Shown here: positions 27,407 through 36,551 of the stretch, one piece after another
How positions within the stretch are numbered: the stretch's first letter is position 1
Layout: every line of letters begins with the position of its first letter
Assembly (NCBI RefSeq): GCF_001550065.1
Contig: NZ_LRUB01000030.1
Span: 12,491 to 76,490 of the forward strand
Direction of reading: 5' to 3'
Length of the DNA: 64,000 nucleotides
Origin: Kordiimonas lipolytica
Lineage (GTDB): Bacteria > Pseudomonadota > Alphaproteobacteria > Sphingomonadales > Kordiimonadaceae
The notes under the pieces: generated by a model
What the model was told of the DNA's origin: nothing
Databases searched by the model: none
Seen by the model: the letters and a program-made list of their open reading frames with translations, nothing else
Position numbers and translations under genes: made by a program

Positions 27407-27431
27407 AAGGGGCCCTGCGGCCCCTCTTTTT
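27407..27431. terminator. Terminator closing the tol operon
   Basis: Stem AGGGGCC / GGCCCCT with loop CTGC, followed by CTTTTT on the plus strand and preceded by an A-rich run that serves the minus strand. The T run overlaps the stop codon of the convergent monooxygenase gene at 27430. Confidence 0.9.
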
Positions 27432-28899
27432 ATTCGTATTCATATTCGCGGCGTTTGAAGTGTTTCATTTCGCGGCGATATTTGAGCGTTGACCAGGGCC
27501 AAAGTGTGTAGATGCGCCCGTCATCACCCTGATACCAGCTTTTGCAGTGACCAGCCCATACTGTGCCTTCCAGGTCCTTCTGGAGCTTTGCGTCATAAGC
27601 ATCGGCTTCTTCTGGCTTGACTTCGATCGCCGCAGCACCCTGCGAGACCACATCTTTGATGGCGGAAATAATGTAGCCGACCTGGGCCTCGATCATCACG
27701 ATGACGCTGTTGTGTCCGAGGCCGCTGTTTGGGCCAAGCAGCATGAACAGGTTTGGGAAATGCGGCATGGCCACCGTTCGGTGCGCGCGAATGCCGTCCG
27801 CCAGATAGGCATTCATGTCCAGGCCGCCTTTTCCCTTGATGGTAACGCCTTCCATCTGGTCCCAGGGCTTGAAGCCGGTTGCGTAAATGATGGTGTCAAC
27901 CGCCCTGACCGTGCCGTCATTCGTTTTGATGCCTTCTGGCACGATTTCCTCGATGCCATCGGTGATCAGCTCAACGTGATCGCGCTGCAGGGCGGGGAAA
28001 TAGGTGTCCGATGCCAAAATGCGTTTGCAGCCGATCGGATAATCGGGGGTTAGTTTTTTCCTGAGTTCAGGGTCTTTTACCTGTGCTTCCAGATGCTTCT
28101 TGAACATGCGTGTTGCGCGGCCGGAGAAAAATTTGTCTCGCCGGAAAAGGGGAAACCGCATCTCGAAAGTCAGGTAGATTTGCAATCGGTGCAGTTTTTC
28201 TAGCCATGGAAAACGCTTGAAGCGCTGCTTCCATTTCTCGGAATAAGCCATATAGGGACGTGATACGATCCAGTTGGGTGTGCGCTGGTAAACGTCCAGA
28301 TGTTCTACCTTGTCAACGATCTCAGGGATCAATTGTATGGCGCTGGCTGCGGTACCAATTACGGCTACTCGCTTTCCCGTCAGGTCATGATCATGGTTCC
28401 AGGATGCCGTATGGAAGTTGGTTCCCGTGAACTGCTCCTTGCCCGGGATGTCCGGATAGCTAGGGATATGCAGGCCGCCCATACAGTTCACAAGAAAATT
28501 GGCTGTGTGGGTCTTGCCGTTCGCGAAAGTCAGGTGCCACTTTCCGCCTTTCCATTCTGCACCGGTTAATTCTGCGCCAAAGACCAGGCTTTCTTGCAGG
28601 CGGTGGCGGGCCGTAACGTCTTCGATATAGTCCTGTATCTCGCCGCCAGGGCTGAAGACCATGCTCCAGTCGGCCTTCGGTTCGAAGGAATAGCTGTAAA
28701 GGTGGCTGGGAACATCACAGGCAACCCCGGGATAGGTGTTGTCGCGCCACGTGCCGCCAACCTTTTCCGCTTTCTCGAATATCCGAAAATTTGAAAACCC
28801 AGCTTCTTTCAGCTTTATGGCCATGCATAAGCCCGAGAGGCCAGCGCCAATGATGGCAATGCTTGGGCCTTCTTTTTGGAATGTTGATCCGTCTGCCAC
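27430..28899 (-). CDS. Flavin-containing (Baeyer-Villiger-type) monooxygenase
   Basis: 489 residues. FAD-binding Rossmann motif GAGLSGLCMAIKLKEAG near the N-terminus, the class marker GGTWRDNTYPGVACDVPSHLY, NADPH-binding motif VAVIGTAASAIQL, and the fingerprint F-x-G-x-x-x-H-x-x-x-W as FTGTNFHTASWN. These place it with Baeyer-Villiger-like class B flavoprotein monooxygenases that oxidise ketones or related compounds with NADPH and O2; the usual WP/WD after the fingerprint is WN here. Substrate unknown. GTG start at 28899 with GGGGAGA upstream. Confidence 0.9.
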   Translation of the reverse strand: MADGSTFQKEGPSIAIIGAGLSGLCMAIKLKEAGFSNFRIFEKAEKVGGTWRDNTYPGVACDVPSHLYSYSFEPKADWSMVFSPGGEIQDYIEDVTARHRLQESLVFGAELTGAEWKGGKWHLTFANGKTHTANFLVNCMGGLHIPSYPDIPGKEQFTGTNFHTASWNHDHDLTGKRVAVIGTAASAIQLIPEIVDKVEHLDVYQRTPNWIVSRPYMAYSEKWKQRFKRFPWLEKLHRLQIYLTFEMRFPLFRRDKFFSGRATRMFKKHLEAQVKDPELRKKLTPDYPIGCKRILASDTYFPALQRDHVELITDGIEEIVPEGIKTNDGTVRAVDTIIYATGFKPWDQMEGVTIKGKGGLDMNAYLADGIRAHRTVAMPHFPNLFMLLGPNSGLGHNSVIVMIEAQVGYIISAIKDVVSQGAAAIEVKPEEADAYDAKLQKDLEGTVWAGHCKSWYQGDDGRIYTLWPWSTLKYRREMKHFKRREYEYE

Positions 28900-29118
28900 C
28901 TGTGTCTCTCCCCTTCTCTCAGGCAGAGATTAATTGAAAACATTAAATTGTAAAGGAGGATATCGGAGAGAGGACCGGCGAAGGCGTGGCTTAGGGAAGG
29001 TTGCCCGGATCGTTAGAAAAAGCCGTCATGACAAATAGGCACTTTGGGGTAAAGTCCGCGCCGGGCTTGCATTTCGTTTTTGGGGTAGGGCTCTCTCACA
29101 TTTGTGACGAGAGTGAAG

Positions 29119-30426
29119 ATGGATATATCAAGTGTTTCTGACCCTTTGCGGGTTGAATTGAACAAGGAATTGCACGGACGCCCTGCCATTCGGCTGGGGG
29201 CGCCGGCGCGGGTAAGCCATTTTGCCTATCTGTCTGGTGAAGACGGCGGGGTGGCAGACCGCAAGCATCTGCAGAATCTGTGCGACCGGTACGGCATGGC
29301 GCGGCCGCCCGCGGCTGGTCGGCATTATGTTGGTGACTTTGGCCCCTTCTTCCTGAAGTGGGAGCGCCACACGGAATTCACGACATATACGGTGGCTGTC
29401 AGAAGTGGCAGGGATATACCATTTACGGTCGCTGCCGTGGAAGCAATGCCGCGGGACTGGGTGGAGGCCATACCCGGGCGCATGCTGGTGGCCCTAAATA
29501 TCGAACTTGTCGACAGCGACGACCAAGTGGCCAAGGAAGCCTGTTTCACGCCTTTCTGGCACAAGGATGTGGCGGGAAGTAAGGTCGCGGGCGGTCGCTC
29601 GTCGGTGTGGAGCGATTTTCGCATTCATGACGACAGCTTCATGCGCCTCGCGATTTTGGCTGATGATCTGTCCGAAGGCAGGGCAGGGCGCTTGGTGCAG
29701 CGGGTGATCGAGATATTCACTTATAGCCATATGGCATTGATGGCCCTGCCGGTGGCCCGGGAAGTGATGGCGCAGTCCTCTGAAATAGAGAACAAGCTCG
29801 AGCAGACGGTATCGGAGATGTCGCATACGACCGCCGGTAGCGAGGCGGAGCTGCATCTGGATACGCTGCTGGGGCTTGCGGCGCGAACGGAGCATCAGGT
29901 GGCGCAGTCCAGTTTTCGATTTTCGGCGGCAAAAGCTTATCATTCTTTGGTGGAGCGCCGGTTCGAGGAGATGCGCGAAGTTAGGATTCCTGGCAGTCAG
30001 AGGCTTTCAAACTTTCTTGACCGACATCTGGCGCCAGCCATGCGAACCTGTGAAGCGGCCGCCAAGCGTCTGAATGATCTGGCACTTCGAGTGGATCGGG
30101 CGGCCGGGCTTCTGCGAACGCAGGTGGACCTTGATTCCCAGCGGCAGAATAAAGAGCTGTTGATATCCATGAACCAACGGGCGCAGCTACAGCTTAGGTT
30201 GCAGGAAACCGTAGAGGGCCTGTCTGTTGTGGCCATCAGCTATTATGCTATTGGGCTTGCCGGTGTGGGCTTCAAGGCCGCCAAAGCAGCCGGATATCCA
30301 ATTAACCCTGGCTTGATGACGGGTATCAGTGTGCCCTTTGTTATGCTGGCGGCCTTCCTGCTGATCCGCAGAATTCGTCATTCTGTACTGAAGAAGGGGG
30401 AATCAGCAAAGGTTTCCGGACTTTAA
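29119..30426 (+). CDS. DUF3422 membrane-anchored protein
   Basis: About 435 residues, recognised as DUF3422 by the N-terminal ELHGRPAIRLGAPARVSHFAYL and the FLKWERHTEFTTYTV block. A long helical region follows (about 230-375, with a DRAAGLLRTQVDLDSQRQNKELL coiled stretch), then two C-terminal membrane segments (VVAISYYAIGLAGVGFKA and MTGISVPFVMLAAFLLIRRI). Layout resembles CorA-like or other helical membrane proteins; function unknown. ATG at 29119 is chosen; in-frame GTG at 29104 is also possible. Confidence 0.88.
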   Translation: MDISSVSDPLRVELNKELHGRPAIRLGAPARVSHFAYLSGEDGGVADRKHLQNLCDRYGMARPPAAGRHYVGDFGPFFLKWERHTEFTTYTVAVRSGRDIPFTVAAVEAMPRDWVEAIPGRMLVALNIELVDSDDQVAKEACFTPFWHKDVAGSKVAGGRSSVWSDFRIHDDSFMRLAILADDLSEGRAGRLVQRVIEIFTYSHMALMALPVAREVMAQSSEIENKLEQTVSEMSHTTAGSEAELHLDTLLGLAARTEHQVAQSSFRFSAAKAYHSLVERRFEEMREVRIPGSQRLSNFLDRHLAPAMRTCEAAAKRLNDLALRVDRAAGLLRTQVDLDSQRQNKELLISMNQRAQLQLRLQETVEGLSVVAISYYAIGLAGVGFKAAKAAGYPINPGLMTGISVPFVMLAAFLLIRRIRHSVLKKGESAKVSGL

Positions 30427-30441
30427 TGCAGACAGAACAAA

Positions 30442-30466
30442 CGGCCTAAAGGCGTGCTTTAGGCCG
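30442..30466 (+). terminator. Hairpin after the DUF3422 gene
   Basis: Perfect 10-bp stem CGGCCTAAAG / CTTTAGGCCG with a 5-base loop, 15 bases past the stop and between convergent genes. It lacks a T run, so it may stabilise or process the transcript rather than terminate on its own. Confidence 0.6.
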
Positions 30467-30512
30467 AGTTCTCAGCACGGAAAGGGTTGTGCTTTGTTCG
30501 GGCTTGTACTGG

Positions 30513-31085
30513 CTAGGTGACAGGCATCGGACTGACGCCGATCAGCCAATCGTGGGCCCAGAATGCAAAGCCGCCATAGAATGCCAGAGCAATGACAACT
30601 GTGACGGCATCCATGACTAAGCCAACCTTGTCGGGTTTCTCCCATTCCCCGTCCCGTCGGTTGGAACCCCATATGGTGATCAGAGACCAAATGAAAAAGC
30701 CGCCAAACATGATGAGGGATCTGTTGTCACCATTCACCAACATATGGCCCGCAGACCAGAAGAGGATGGCGGTTAGTTGCGGGTGGCGAATGACCCGGCG
30801 AATGTTGGTGGGCGCATTGCTGGCGATGAATAAGACAAAGCCGATAAGCACGAGAAGAGCTGTCAGGTGATATGCCCAGCCCGGTGTTTCATACAGAAAA
30901 ACAGGGTCAGTCAGTGTCCAGCCCTTGTAGACCAGATACAAAGATGAAATTGAAGCGAGGGCAAAGAGGCCCTTATAGGGCAGGGCCCCGATCCGCGACA
31001 TGACACTGCTTCGCGCTTCGCGCGCGAAAATTGGTACCAGGTGCAACAGGAAAAAAAGGGCCAAGCCCAGCACTAATAAGGTCAT
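30513..31085 (-). CDS. NnrU family membrane protein
   Basis: 190 residues with five or six membrane segments, matching NnrU (PF07298) by FFLLHLVPIF, RHPQLTAILFWSAGHMLVNGD and the following FGGFFIWS block. NnrU was named for nitric-oxide reduction clusters, and a relative is the plant zeta-carotene isomerase Z-ISO, a heme enzyme; the conserved His residues in RHPQ and GHM fit a heme-binding role. No denitrification genes are near, so its role here is open. GGAGGAAGCAG precedes the ATG. Confidence 0.9.
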   Translation of the reverse strand: MTLLVLGLALFFLLHLVPIFAREARSSVMSRIGALPYKGLFALASISSLYLVYKGWTLTDPVFLYETPGWAYHLTALLVLIGFVLFIASNAPTNIRRVIRHPQLTAILFWSAGHMLVNGDNRSLIMFGGFFIWSLITIWGSNRRDGEWEKPDKVGLVMDAVTVVIALAFYGGFAFWAHDWLIGVSPMPVT

Positions 31086-31170
31086 CTGCTTCCTCCCACA
31101 GTTTCCTACAGGCTAACCGAGGATCCCAAATTCCCAAAGCTTTGTGTTGAGCTAAGGCTTCGGCGCGTGG

Positions 31171-31986
31171 TCAGGCATCAAGCCCGGGTGTTGTGAAGCT
31201 TGGGTCTGCTTTGCAAAGGAACCAAGGGTTCAGAAATGTCTTGAGGTCCTTGCCGTATGTGAGCGGACTGCCGCCTGCGACTTCAACACTTCCGCCAGCA
31301 GCCAGAAGGACGGCGTGGGCGGCAGCAGTATCCCATTCACACGTTGGGCCCAGCCGGGGATACAGGTCTGCTTCGCCGGTTGCGAGCAGACAAAGTTTCA
31401 GGCTGGAGCCGATTGATACATGCTCTGCAGTTGGGAAATGGGCCAGCCATGCTTCCAATTCTTCCGAGCGATGAGATTTTGACGCGACGATCGTCAAGCT
31501 GTCCTCGTTTGGCTGCCTTGTTTTAGTGGCACGCGGGTTCTTCAGTTTGCCGTCTTCCACGTCTGCAATCCATGCACCTTCACCAGCAATGCCCCAATAG
31601 AGCTTGTTCATGGCCGGCGCAAGGACCAAGCCCATAACAGGTAGGCCGTCTTTGATGAGCCCGATATTCACTGTGAAATCAGACCCTTTCTTGATAAATT
31701 CCTTGGTGCCATCCAGCGGATCAACGAGCCAGAAGGTGCCGCCAGAGATATCCGGGCACTTGCCTTCGGACTTCGCTTCCTCACCTACAATCGGAATGTC
31801 TGGCGCAAGTTCCTTGAGGGCTGCCTCGATAACTTCCTCGCCGCGCCGGTCGGCCTCCGTTACAGGTGACTGGTCGGATTTTCCGAACACTTCAAAGTCG
31901 CTGTGGAAGACCTCCATGACAGTCTCGCCAGCTCGCAAGATGGTTTTTTGAAGGGATGGGATCATGGAAGAAAGGTCGTGCGACAT
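31171..31986 (-). CDS. cysQ: 3'(2'),5'-bisphosphate nucleotidase CysQ
   Basis: 271 residues of the inositol monophosphatase superfamily. It removes the 3'-phosphate from PAP/PAPS, keeping sulfate assimilation running. Metal and substrate motifs are PVTEADRRGEE, GEEAKSEG, WLVDPLDGTKEFIK and the later CEWDTAAAHAVL. AAGGACTATC precedes ATG. It is 85 bases downstream of nothing on its own strand except the divergent chpT promoter region, and upstream of nnrU on the same strand, so the two could share a transcript. Confidence 0.93.
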   Translation of the reverse strand: MSHDLSSMIPSLQKTILRAGETVMEVFHSDFEVFGKSDQSPVTEADRRGEEVIEAALKELAPDIPIVGEEAKSEGKCPDISGGTFWLVDPLDGTKEFIKKGSDFTVNIGLIKDGLPVMGLVLAPAMNKLYWGIAGEGAWIADVEDGKLKNPRATKTRQPNEDSLTIVASKSHRSEELEAWLAHFPTAEHVSIGSSLKLCLLATGEADLYPRLGPTCEWDTAAAHAVLLAAGGSVEVAGGSPLTYGKDLKTFLNPWFLCKADPSFTTPGLDA

Positions 31987-32133
31987 GATAGTCCTTAGAA
32001 AAATATGTGATTGGCGGCTTGGCGCTCGGGATACAGTTGGCTATGGTTCTGCCATGACTGGAAAAAATCGCAAGTATTTATCGCAAGACTGACTTGTGGC
32101 CCAGGGTGGGGTTTTAACAATGCGGAGGCGTAT

Positions 32134-32787
32134 ATGGCCAATATAGATTTCGCGGCGCTCTTATGTTCGCGTCTTTGCCATGATCTGGTGAGCCCCGTTG
32201 GCGCAATCAATAACGGATTGGAAGTCTTGCAGGACGAGCAAGAAGCTTCGATGAGGGAAGCCGTTCTTGACTTGATTGAAAAGTCGACACATCAGACAAG
32301 CAACAAACTCCAGTTCTTTCGCCTTGCATTTGGTGCGGCAGGTGGTTTTTCGGCCCAGCTGGATGTGCGGGAATGTGAAAAGGCCATGCGGTCTTTCCTT
32401 TCTGGCAGCCGAGTGGAGCTGGACTGGCAGATTGATTTGACAAGTGCGCCAAAGAGCCTGGTGAAAATCCTTCTGAATGTCGGCTTGGTAGTATCAGAAT
32501 CCCTGATCCGGGGCGGCAAGCTGAGGATATCGACACAGCGTTCGGGCGACGAGGTCACGGTTCTTGTTGTAGGAGAAGGTCAACGCGTCATCCTCCAGAA
32601 GCCCGTCAGGGATGCGATGGAGGGCGTTTTGGCGGAAGAAGACTTGGATCCGCGCGCCGCGCCAGCATTCCTTGCTCATTCGGTTGCAAAGGAAACTGGA
32701 GGCAAGATTGTGGTTGAAGCGCTCGGGGAAACCAATATCGTGGTTAAAGCGACCTGTGTACTGCCTGCAAAAACGGGCGGAGAATAG
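32134..32787 (+). CDS. chpT: Histidine phosphotransferase ChpT
   Basis: 217 residues. ChpT is the dimeric phosphotransfer protein that passes phosphate from the CckA kinase to CtrA (and CpdR) in alphaproteobacteria. The phospho-accepting His16 sits in CSRLCHDLVSPVGAINNGLE, the family hallmark, followed by a degenerate HATPase-like domain lacking ATP-binding G boxes. ATG at 32134 has GCGGAGGCG upstream and matches the family start; the frame opens earlier. Placed directly before the chemotaxis operon and 6 kb from ctrA, which is an informative linkage. Confidence 0.93.
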   Translation: MANIDFAALLCSRLCHDLVSPVGAINNGLEVLQDEQEASMREAVLDLIEKSTHQTSNKLQFFRLAFGAAGGFSAQLDVRECEKAMRSFLSGSRVELDWQIDLTSAPKSLVKILLNVGLVVSESLIRGGKLRISTQRSGDEVTVLVVGEGQRVILQKPVRDAMEGVLAEEDLDPRAAPAFLAHSVAKETGGKIVVEALGETNIVVKATCVLPAKTGGE

Positions 32788-32794
32788 AGAAAGT

Positions 32795-32809
32795 TTTACA
32801 CGTTCTTAA
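32795..32809. promoter_or_regulatory. CtrA-like box before cheA (one mismatch)
   Basis: TTTA-N7-TTAA followed by C, one base off the CtrA consensus TTAA-N7-TTAA, about 135 bases before the cheA start. The same deviation occurs before fliF. CtrA control of this chemotaxis operon is inferred. Confidence 0.45.
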
Positions 32810-32943
32810 CTCTTTTTGGCCATGGTGCAAGATACGGGATTATGGGCACGTTCGTTCTGCGAACAGCCCAAGTTGAGGCCAGTCGAGGCCGTCTGTGGAG
32901 TTCATAGGCAGAAATACCAGGCACCTCTCCAGGGAATATGGAA

Positions 32944-35900
32944 ATGGATGATCTATTAAACGAATTTCTTACTGAAACTGCAGAAAGCATCGACGTTGTT
33001 GACGTCGAATTGGTTAAGCTGGAGCAGGACCCCAACAATAAAGAGGTGTTGGATAACATTTTTCGCCTTGTTCACACCATTAAGGGGACATGTGGGTTCC
33101 TTGGTCTGCCGCGGCTTGAATCTGTTGCTCACTCTTCCGAAAACGTTCTGGGCAAGTTCCGTGACGGCGAGTTGGAGGTGTCCGAGCATGCAGTGACGGT
33201 TATTCTGGAAAGTCTGGACCGCATTAAAGAAATTCTGGCCGGCCTTGAAGCCACGGAGGAAGAACCCGAAGGCGACGACAGTGAATTGATAGGTAGGCTT
33301 GATGCTATTGCTGAAGGGGCTGTTGCTGAACCTGACCCTGAGCCTGATACGGTGGAAGGCGAAATCGTAGATCCGGGCCTTGGTAGGACCCTGAAGCCAG
33401 GGGAAGTTTCCCTGGAAGAGCTTGAGGCAGCATTTGCGAACGCGCCAGGGCCAGAAGATGAAGCTGACGAGGAACCTGCCGCAGCACAGCCTGCTAGTAG
33501 CGGAAGTGGGGCTCTGTTTGATCGTATCGGTGGCGAAGACGCATTGGCTGTAGCCGCGCATCTGATTTCCCAGCGCCTTGAGACAGACGAAAAACTTTCG
33601 AAATTTTTTGCGGGCACCACAGTAGACCAACGTAAGATGCGCTTTATGGGGCTTATGCTGGCGCTCTTTAAAGATGACATAGATGCAGCGGATAATGTTG
33701 GGCGACAACTCGTAACTGTTAACGGTTTTGCTGATGCAAACTTTGACCAGCTGCTGACATTGGTTAAGGCTGTGCTTGAGGAATGCCAGGTCGACGGCGA
33801 TACATGCGATGAAGCCGTCATGACCTTTGAGCTGGTTCGCGAAGCTGTCGTTACTGCTTCCAAGGCAATCGCCAAGGCTGAAACCAATAAGGCAGGGACC
33901 TCTCAAAGTGCCCAGCAGCAAGCGGCAGGACGCGAGCAGAAGAAGGTTTCCCAGTCAATCAGGGTAAGCGTTGACCTGCTTGAAGACCTGATGAATATGG
34001 TTTCCGAACTGGTGCTAACCCGGAACCAGTTGTTGCAAATCACACGCAATATGGACAATTCGGAGCTTGGCGTTCCCCTCCAGCGGTTGAGCCAGTGTAC
34101 GACAGAACTGCAAGAAAACGTGATGAAGACGCGGATGCAGCCCATTGGCAATGCCTGGGCGAAACTGCCGCGTATCGTAAGGGATCTGACCGTCGAACTG
34201 GACAAGAAAATTGATCTCGACATGAGGGGTGCAGACACAGAGCTGGACCGACAGGTTCTTGAGTTGATTAAGGACCCGCTGACGCACATGGTGCGGAACT
34301 CAGCAGATCATGGGATTGAAACACCCGCAGAGCGTATGGCCGTAGGGAAACCGGAAAACGGCACGATCATCCTGAATGCCTATCATGAGGGTGGTCACAT
34401 CATCATTGAAATCAAGGATGATGGCCGCGGTATTTCCGCAGCCAAGCTCAGCAAAAAGATTTTGGAAAAGGGCTTGGCGACGCAGGCTGAGCTTGAGGAT
34501 ATGTCTGATGCCCAAATCCAGAAGTTCATCTTCCATCCGGGCTTCTCGACAGCAGAGAAGATCACCAGCGTTTCCGGTCGGGGCGTCGGGATGGACGTTG
34601 TGCGGTCAAACATTGAGAAGATTGGCGGCACTATTGATATGAACTCGGTGGAAGGCAAAGGCAGTACCTTCCAGATCAAGATTCCGCTGACGCTGGCGAT
34701 CGTTGCGGGCCTTATCGTCAAGGCCGAAGAAGAACGGTATGCGATACCTCAAATCAGCGTGCTGGAACTTGTTCGAGCCTCTCAGAATTCTGAACACAAA
34801 ATCGAAACCATCAAGGATACACCTGTTCTGCGCCTGCGGAACCGGTTATTGCCTCTGGTTTACCTTAATGAAATCCTTGGCTTCATGACACGCGACGAGA
34901 TTGATGCGCGCGAAAATGTTGATGATTTCATCGTTGTTACGCAGGTTGGTGCTTTCACCTTCGGGATCGTGGTGGACCAAGTATTCGATACCGAAGAAAT
35001 CGTGGTCAAACCTGTTGCGCCAATTTTGAAGGATCTGGAAATCTATTCGGGTAACACCATCCTGGGCGACGGTAGCGTTATTATGATCCTGGATCCTAAC
35101 GGTATTGCATCGCTTGCTAACTCCGGTGTCGGGGATCATGAGCGCGAAGAAGCTGAGGCGGAGGATCTTGTGAAACGGTCCGTTGGCAATGACAAGGAGA
35201 GCATGCTTGTCTTCAGGGCTGGCAGCAAAAATCAGAAAGCCGTCCCTCTGGCTCTGGTCGCGCGACTTGAAGAAGTTGATGTCGATACCATCGAGCTTTC
35301 TGATGGTAAGCACATGGTCCAGTACCGTGGTGCGTTGATGCCTTTGATCATGGCTCACCCAGATATGAAATTCCGGGAAGAAGGCAGACAGCCGGTGCTC
35401 GTGTTCTCGGATCGGGAATACACAATGGGCCTCGCTGTTGATGAAATTCTCGATATTGTTGAGGAAGAGCTCACCATCAAGTTGGCGTCTGATAAGCCAG
35501 GTGTTGTGGGATCGGCTATCATTAGCGGCAAGGCATCTGAGGTTGTGGATGTCTCCTACTATCTCGGACTTGCTTTTGCTGATTGGCTCAAGAGCCGCGA
35601 CCTTTCGGATGATGTTGCCCCATCTTCGGGCGCCAGGGTGCTTTTGATCGATGACAGCGATTTCTTCCGCAATATGCTTCGCCCCGTGCTTACTGTGGCC
35701 GGCTACCGGGTAAGGGCGGTATCAAGCGCTGCAGCAGCACTGGCGCTGATGGAAGACGGGGAGATGTTCGATCTGATCGTTTCCGATATCGAAATGCCAG
35801 ACATGAACGGATTTGAGTTTGCGAAAGAGGTCAAGAAGGACACTCGTTGGGCAGATACGGCCATGGTTGCCCTGTCTTCACTTGCGACTGAACGTGACAT

Positions 35901-36009
35901 CAATCGTGGGCATGAGGCTGGATTTGACGATTATATCGCCAAGTTCGACAAGGAGACGCTGCTGCGTAGCCTGGCACAACAGCTTAAGATTAAAGGAGAT
36001 GCAGCATGA
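32944..36009 (+). CDS. cheA: Hybrid chemotaxis kinase CheA with globin-like insert and receiver
   Basis: 1021 residues, much longer than E. coli CheA (654). Order, counted from ATG 32944: HPt domain with His44 (RLVHTIKGTCGF); acidic linker; residues 191-296 resembling a truncated hemoglobin (LFDRIGGEDAL, DEKLSKFF) but without a His at the proximal position; dimerisation domain (about 328-395); ATPase with HMVRNSADHGIE, DDGRGI and GRGVGMDVV; CheW-like domain (about 578-720); second CheW-like domain (about 750-885); receiver with Asp948 and Lys1000. AGGGA is eight bases before 32944 and only two before the ATG at 32938, and the family start is MDDLL. The stop overlaps cheW. The pathway controls flagellar rotation through CheY. 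Confidence 0.95.
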   Translation: MDDLLNEFLTETAESIDVVDVELVKLEQDPNNKEVLDNIFRLVHTIKGTCGFLGLPRLESVAHSSENVLGKFRDGELEVSEHAVTVILESLDRIKEILAGLEATEEEPEGDDSELIGRLDAIAEGAVAEPDPEPDTVEGEIVDPGLGRTLKPGEVSLEELEAAFANAPGPEDEADEEPAAAQPASSGSGALFDRIGGEDALAVAAHLISQRLETDEKLSKFFAGTTVDQRKMRFMGLMLALFKDDIDAADNVGRQLVTVNGFADANFDQLLTLVKAVLEECQVDGDTCDEAVMTFELVREAVVTASKAIAKAETNKAGTSQSAQQQAAGREQKKVSQSIRVSVDLLEDLMNMVSELVLTRNQLLQITRNMDNSELGVPLQRLSQCTTELQENVMKTRMQPIGNAWAKLPRIVRDLTVELDKKIDLDMRGADTELDRQVLELIKDPLTHMVRNSADHGIETPAERMAVGKPENGTIILNAYHEGGHIIIEIKDDGRGISAAKLSKKILEKGLATQAELEDMSDAQIQKFIFHPGFSTAEKITSVSGRGVGMDVVRSNIEKIGGTIDMNSVEGKGSTFQIKIPLTLAIVAGLIVKAEEERYAIPQISVLELVRASQNSEHKIETIKDTPVLRLRNRLLPLVYLNEILGFMTRDEIDARENVDDFIVVTQVGAFTFGIVVDQVFDTEEIVVKPVAPILKDLEIYSGNTILGDGSVIMILDPNGIASLANSGVGDHEREEAEAEDLVKRSVGNDKESMLVFRAGSKNQKAVPLALVARLEEVDVDTIELSDGKHMVQYRGALMPLIMAHPDMKFREEGRQPVLVFSDREYTMGLAVDEILDIVEEELTIKLASDKPGVVGSAIISGKASEVVDVSYYLGLAFADWLKSRDLSDDVAPSSGARVLLIDDSDFFRNMLRPVLTVAGYRVRAVSSAAAALALMEDGEMFDLIVSDIEMPDMNGFEFAKEVKKDTRWADTAMVALSSLATERDINRGHEAGFDDYIAKFDKETLLRSLAQQLKIKGDAA

Positions 36010-36491
36010 GCGACCTTGTTGTGAGAGATGATCTGAGCGTTGTTGCGACAGGCAGCCAGGATTTTGTAACAGTTCGTCTTGCCGGTCAGACGCTGGGGAT
36101 TCCGGTGCTCGGTGTTCATGATGTTCTTAACCCACAAAAGATCACGAAGATTCCTCTGTCGCCGGAATGGGTGTCGGGTGTATTGAACTTGCGCGGCAAG
36201 ATTGTGACAGCCATCGACCTTCGACAGCGTTTGGGGTTGCCTCCGCTGGAAGCTGGGAAACAGAGCATGTCCGTGGTTGTGGAGCACAATGAAGAGCCCT
36301 ATAGCCTGCAGATTGACAGCGTTGGTGAGGTTCTCTCGCTCGACGATCAGGACTTTGAGAGAAATCCAGTGACCCTTGACCCTCGTTGGCGGGAAGTTAG
36401 TCGCGGAATCTATCGCCTGGAGAACGAACTGTTGCCGATTCTTGATGTAGATAAACTTCTACGCTTTGAAAGTAGCAACAAAGCTGCGTAA
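36006..36491 (+). CDS. cheW: Chemotaxis scaffold CheW
   Basis: 161-residue adaptor that joins CheA to chemoreceptors. It has the full CheW fold: FVTVRLAGQTLGIPVLGVHDVL, the NLRGKIVTAIDLRQRLGL core and the closing YRLENELLPILDVDKLL strand. About 18 extra residues precede the fold. ATG overlaps the cheA stop by four bases, and 60 bases separate it from cheY. No receptor (MCP) gene is in the window. Confidence 0.95.
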   Translation: MSDLVVRDDLSVVATGSQDFVTVRLAGQTLGIPVLGVHDVLNPQKITKIPLSPEWVSGVLNLRGKIVTAIDLRQRLGLPPLEAGKQSMSVVVEHNEEPYSLQIDSVGEVLSLDDQDFERNPVTLDPRWREVSRGIYRLENELLPILDVDKLLRFESSNKAA

Positions 36492-36551
36492 ATATATAAA
36501 AATACCGAAACACTTGTCACCAATAGGGGTGGAGTTGGGAGACATTCGCAA

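Noticed and set aside
32956..33921. Minus-strand frame of 321 codons opposite cheA
   Set aside because: It is antisense to the HPt and globin-like region, with Phe/Cys-rich composition and no domain.
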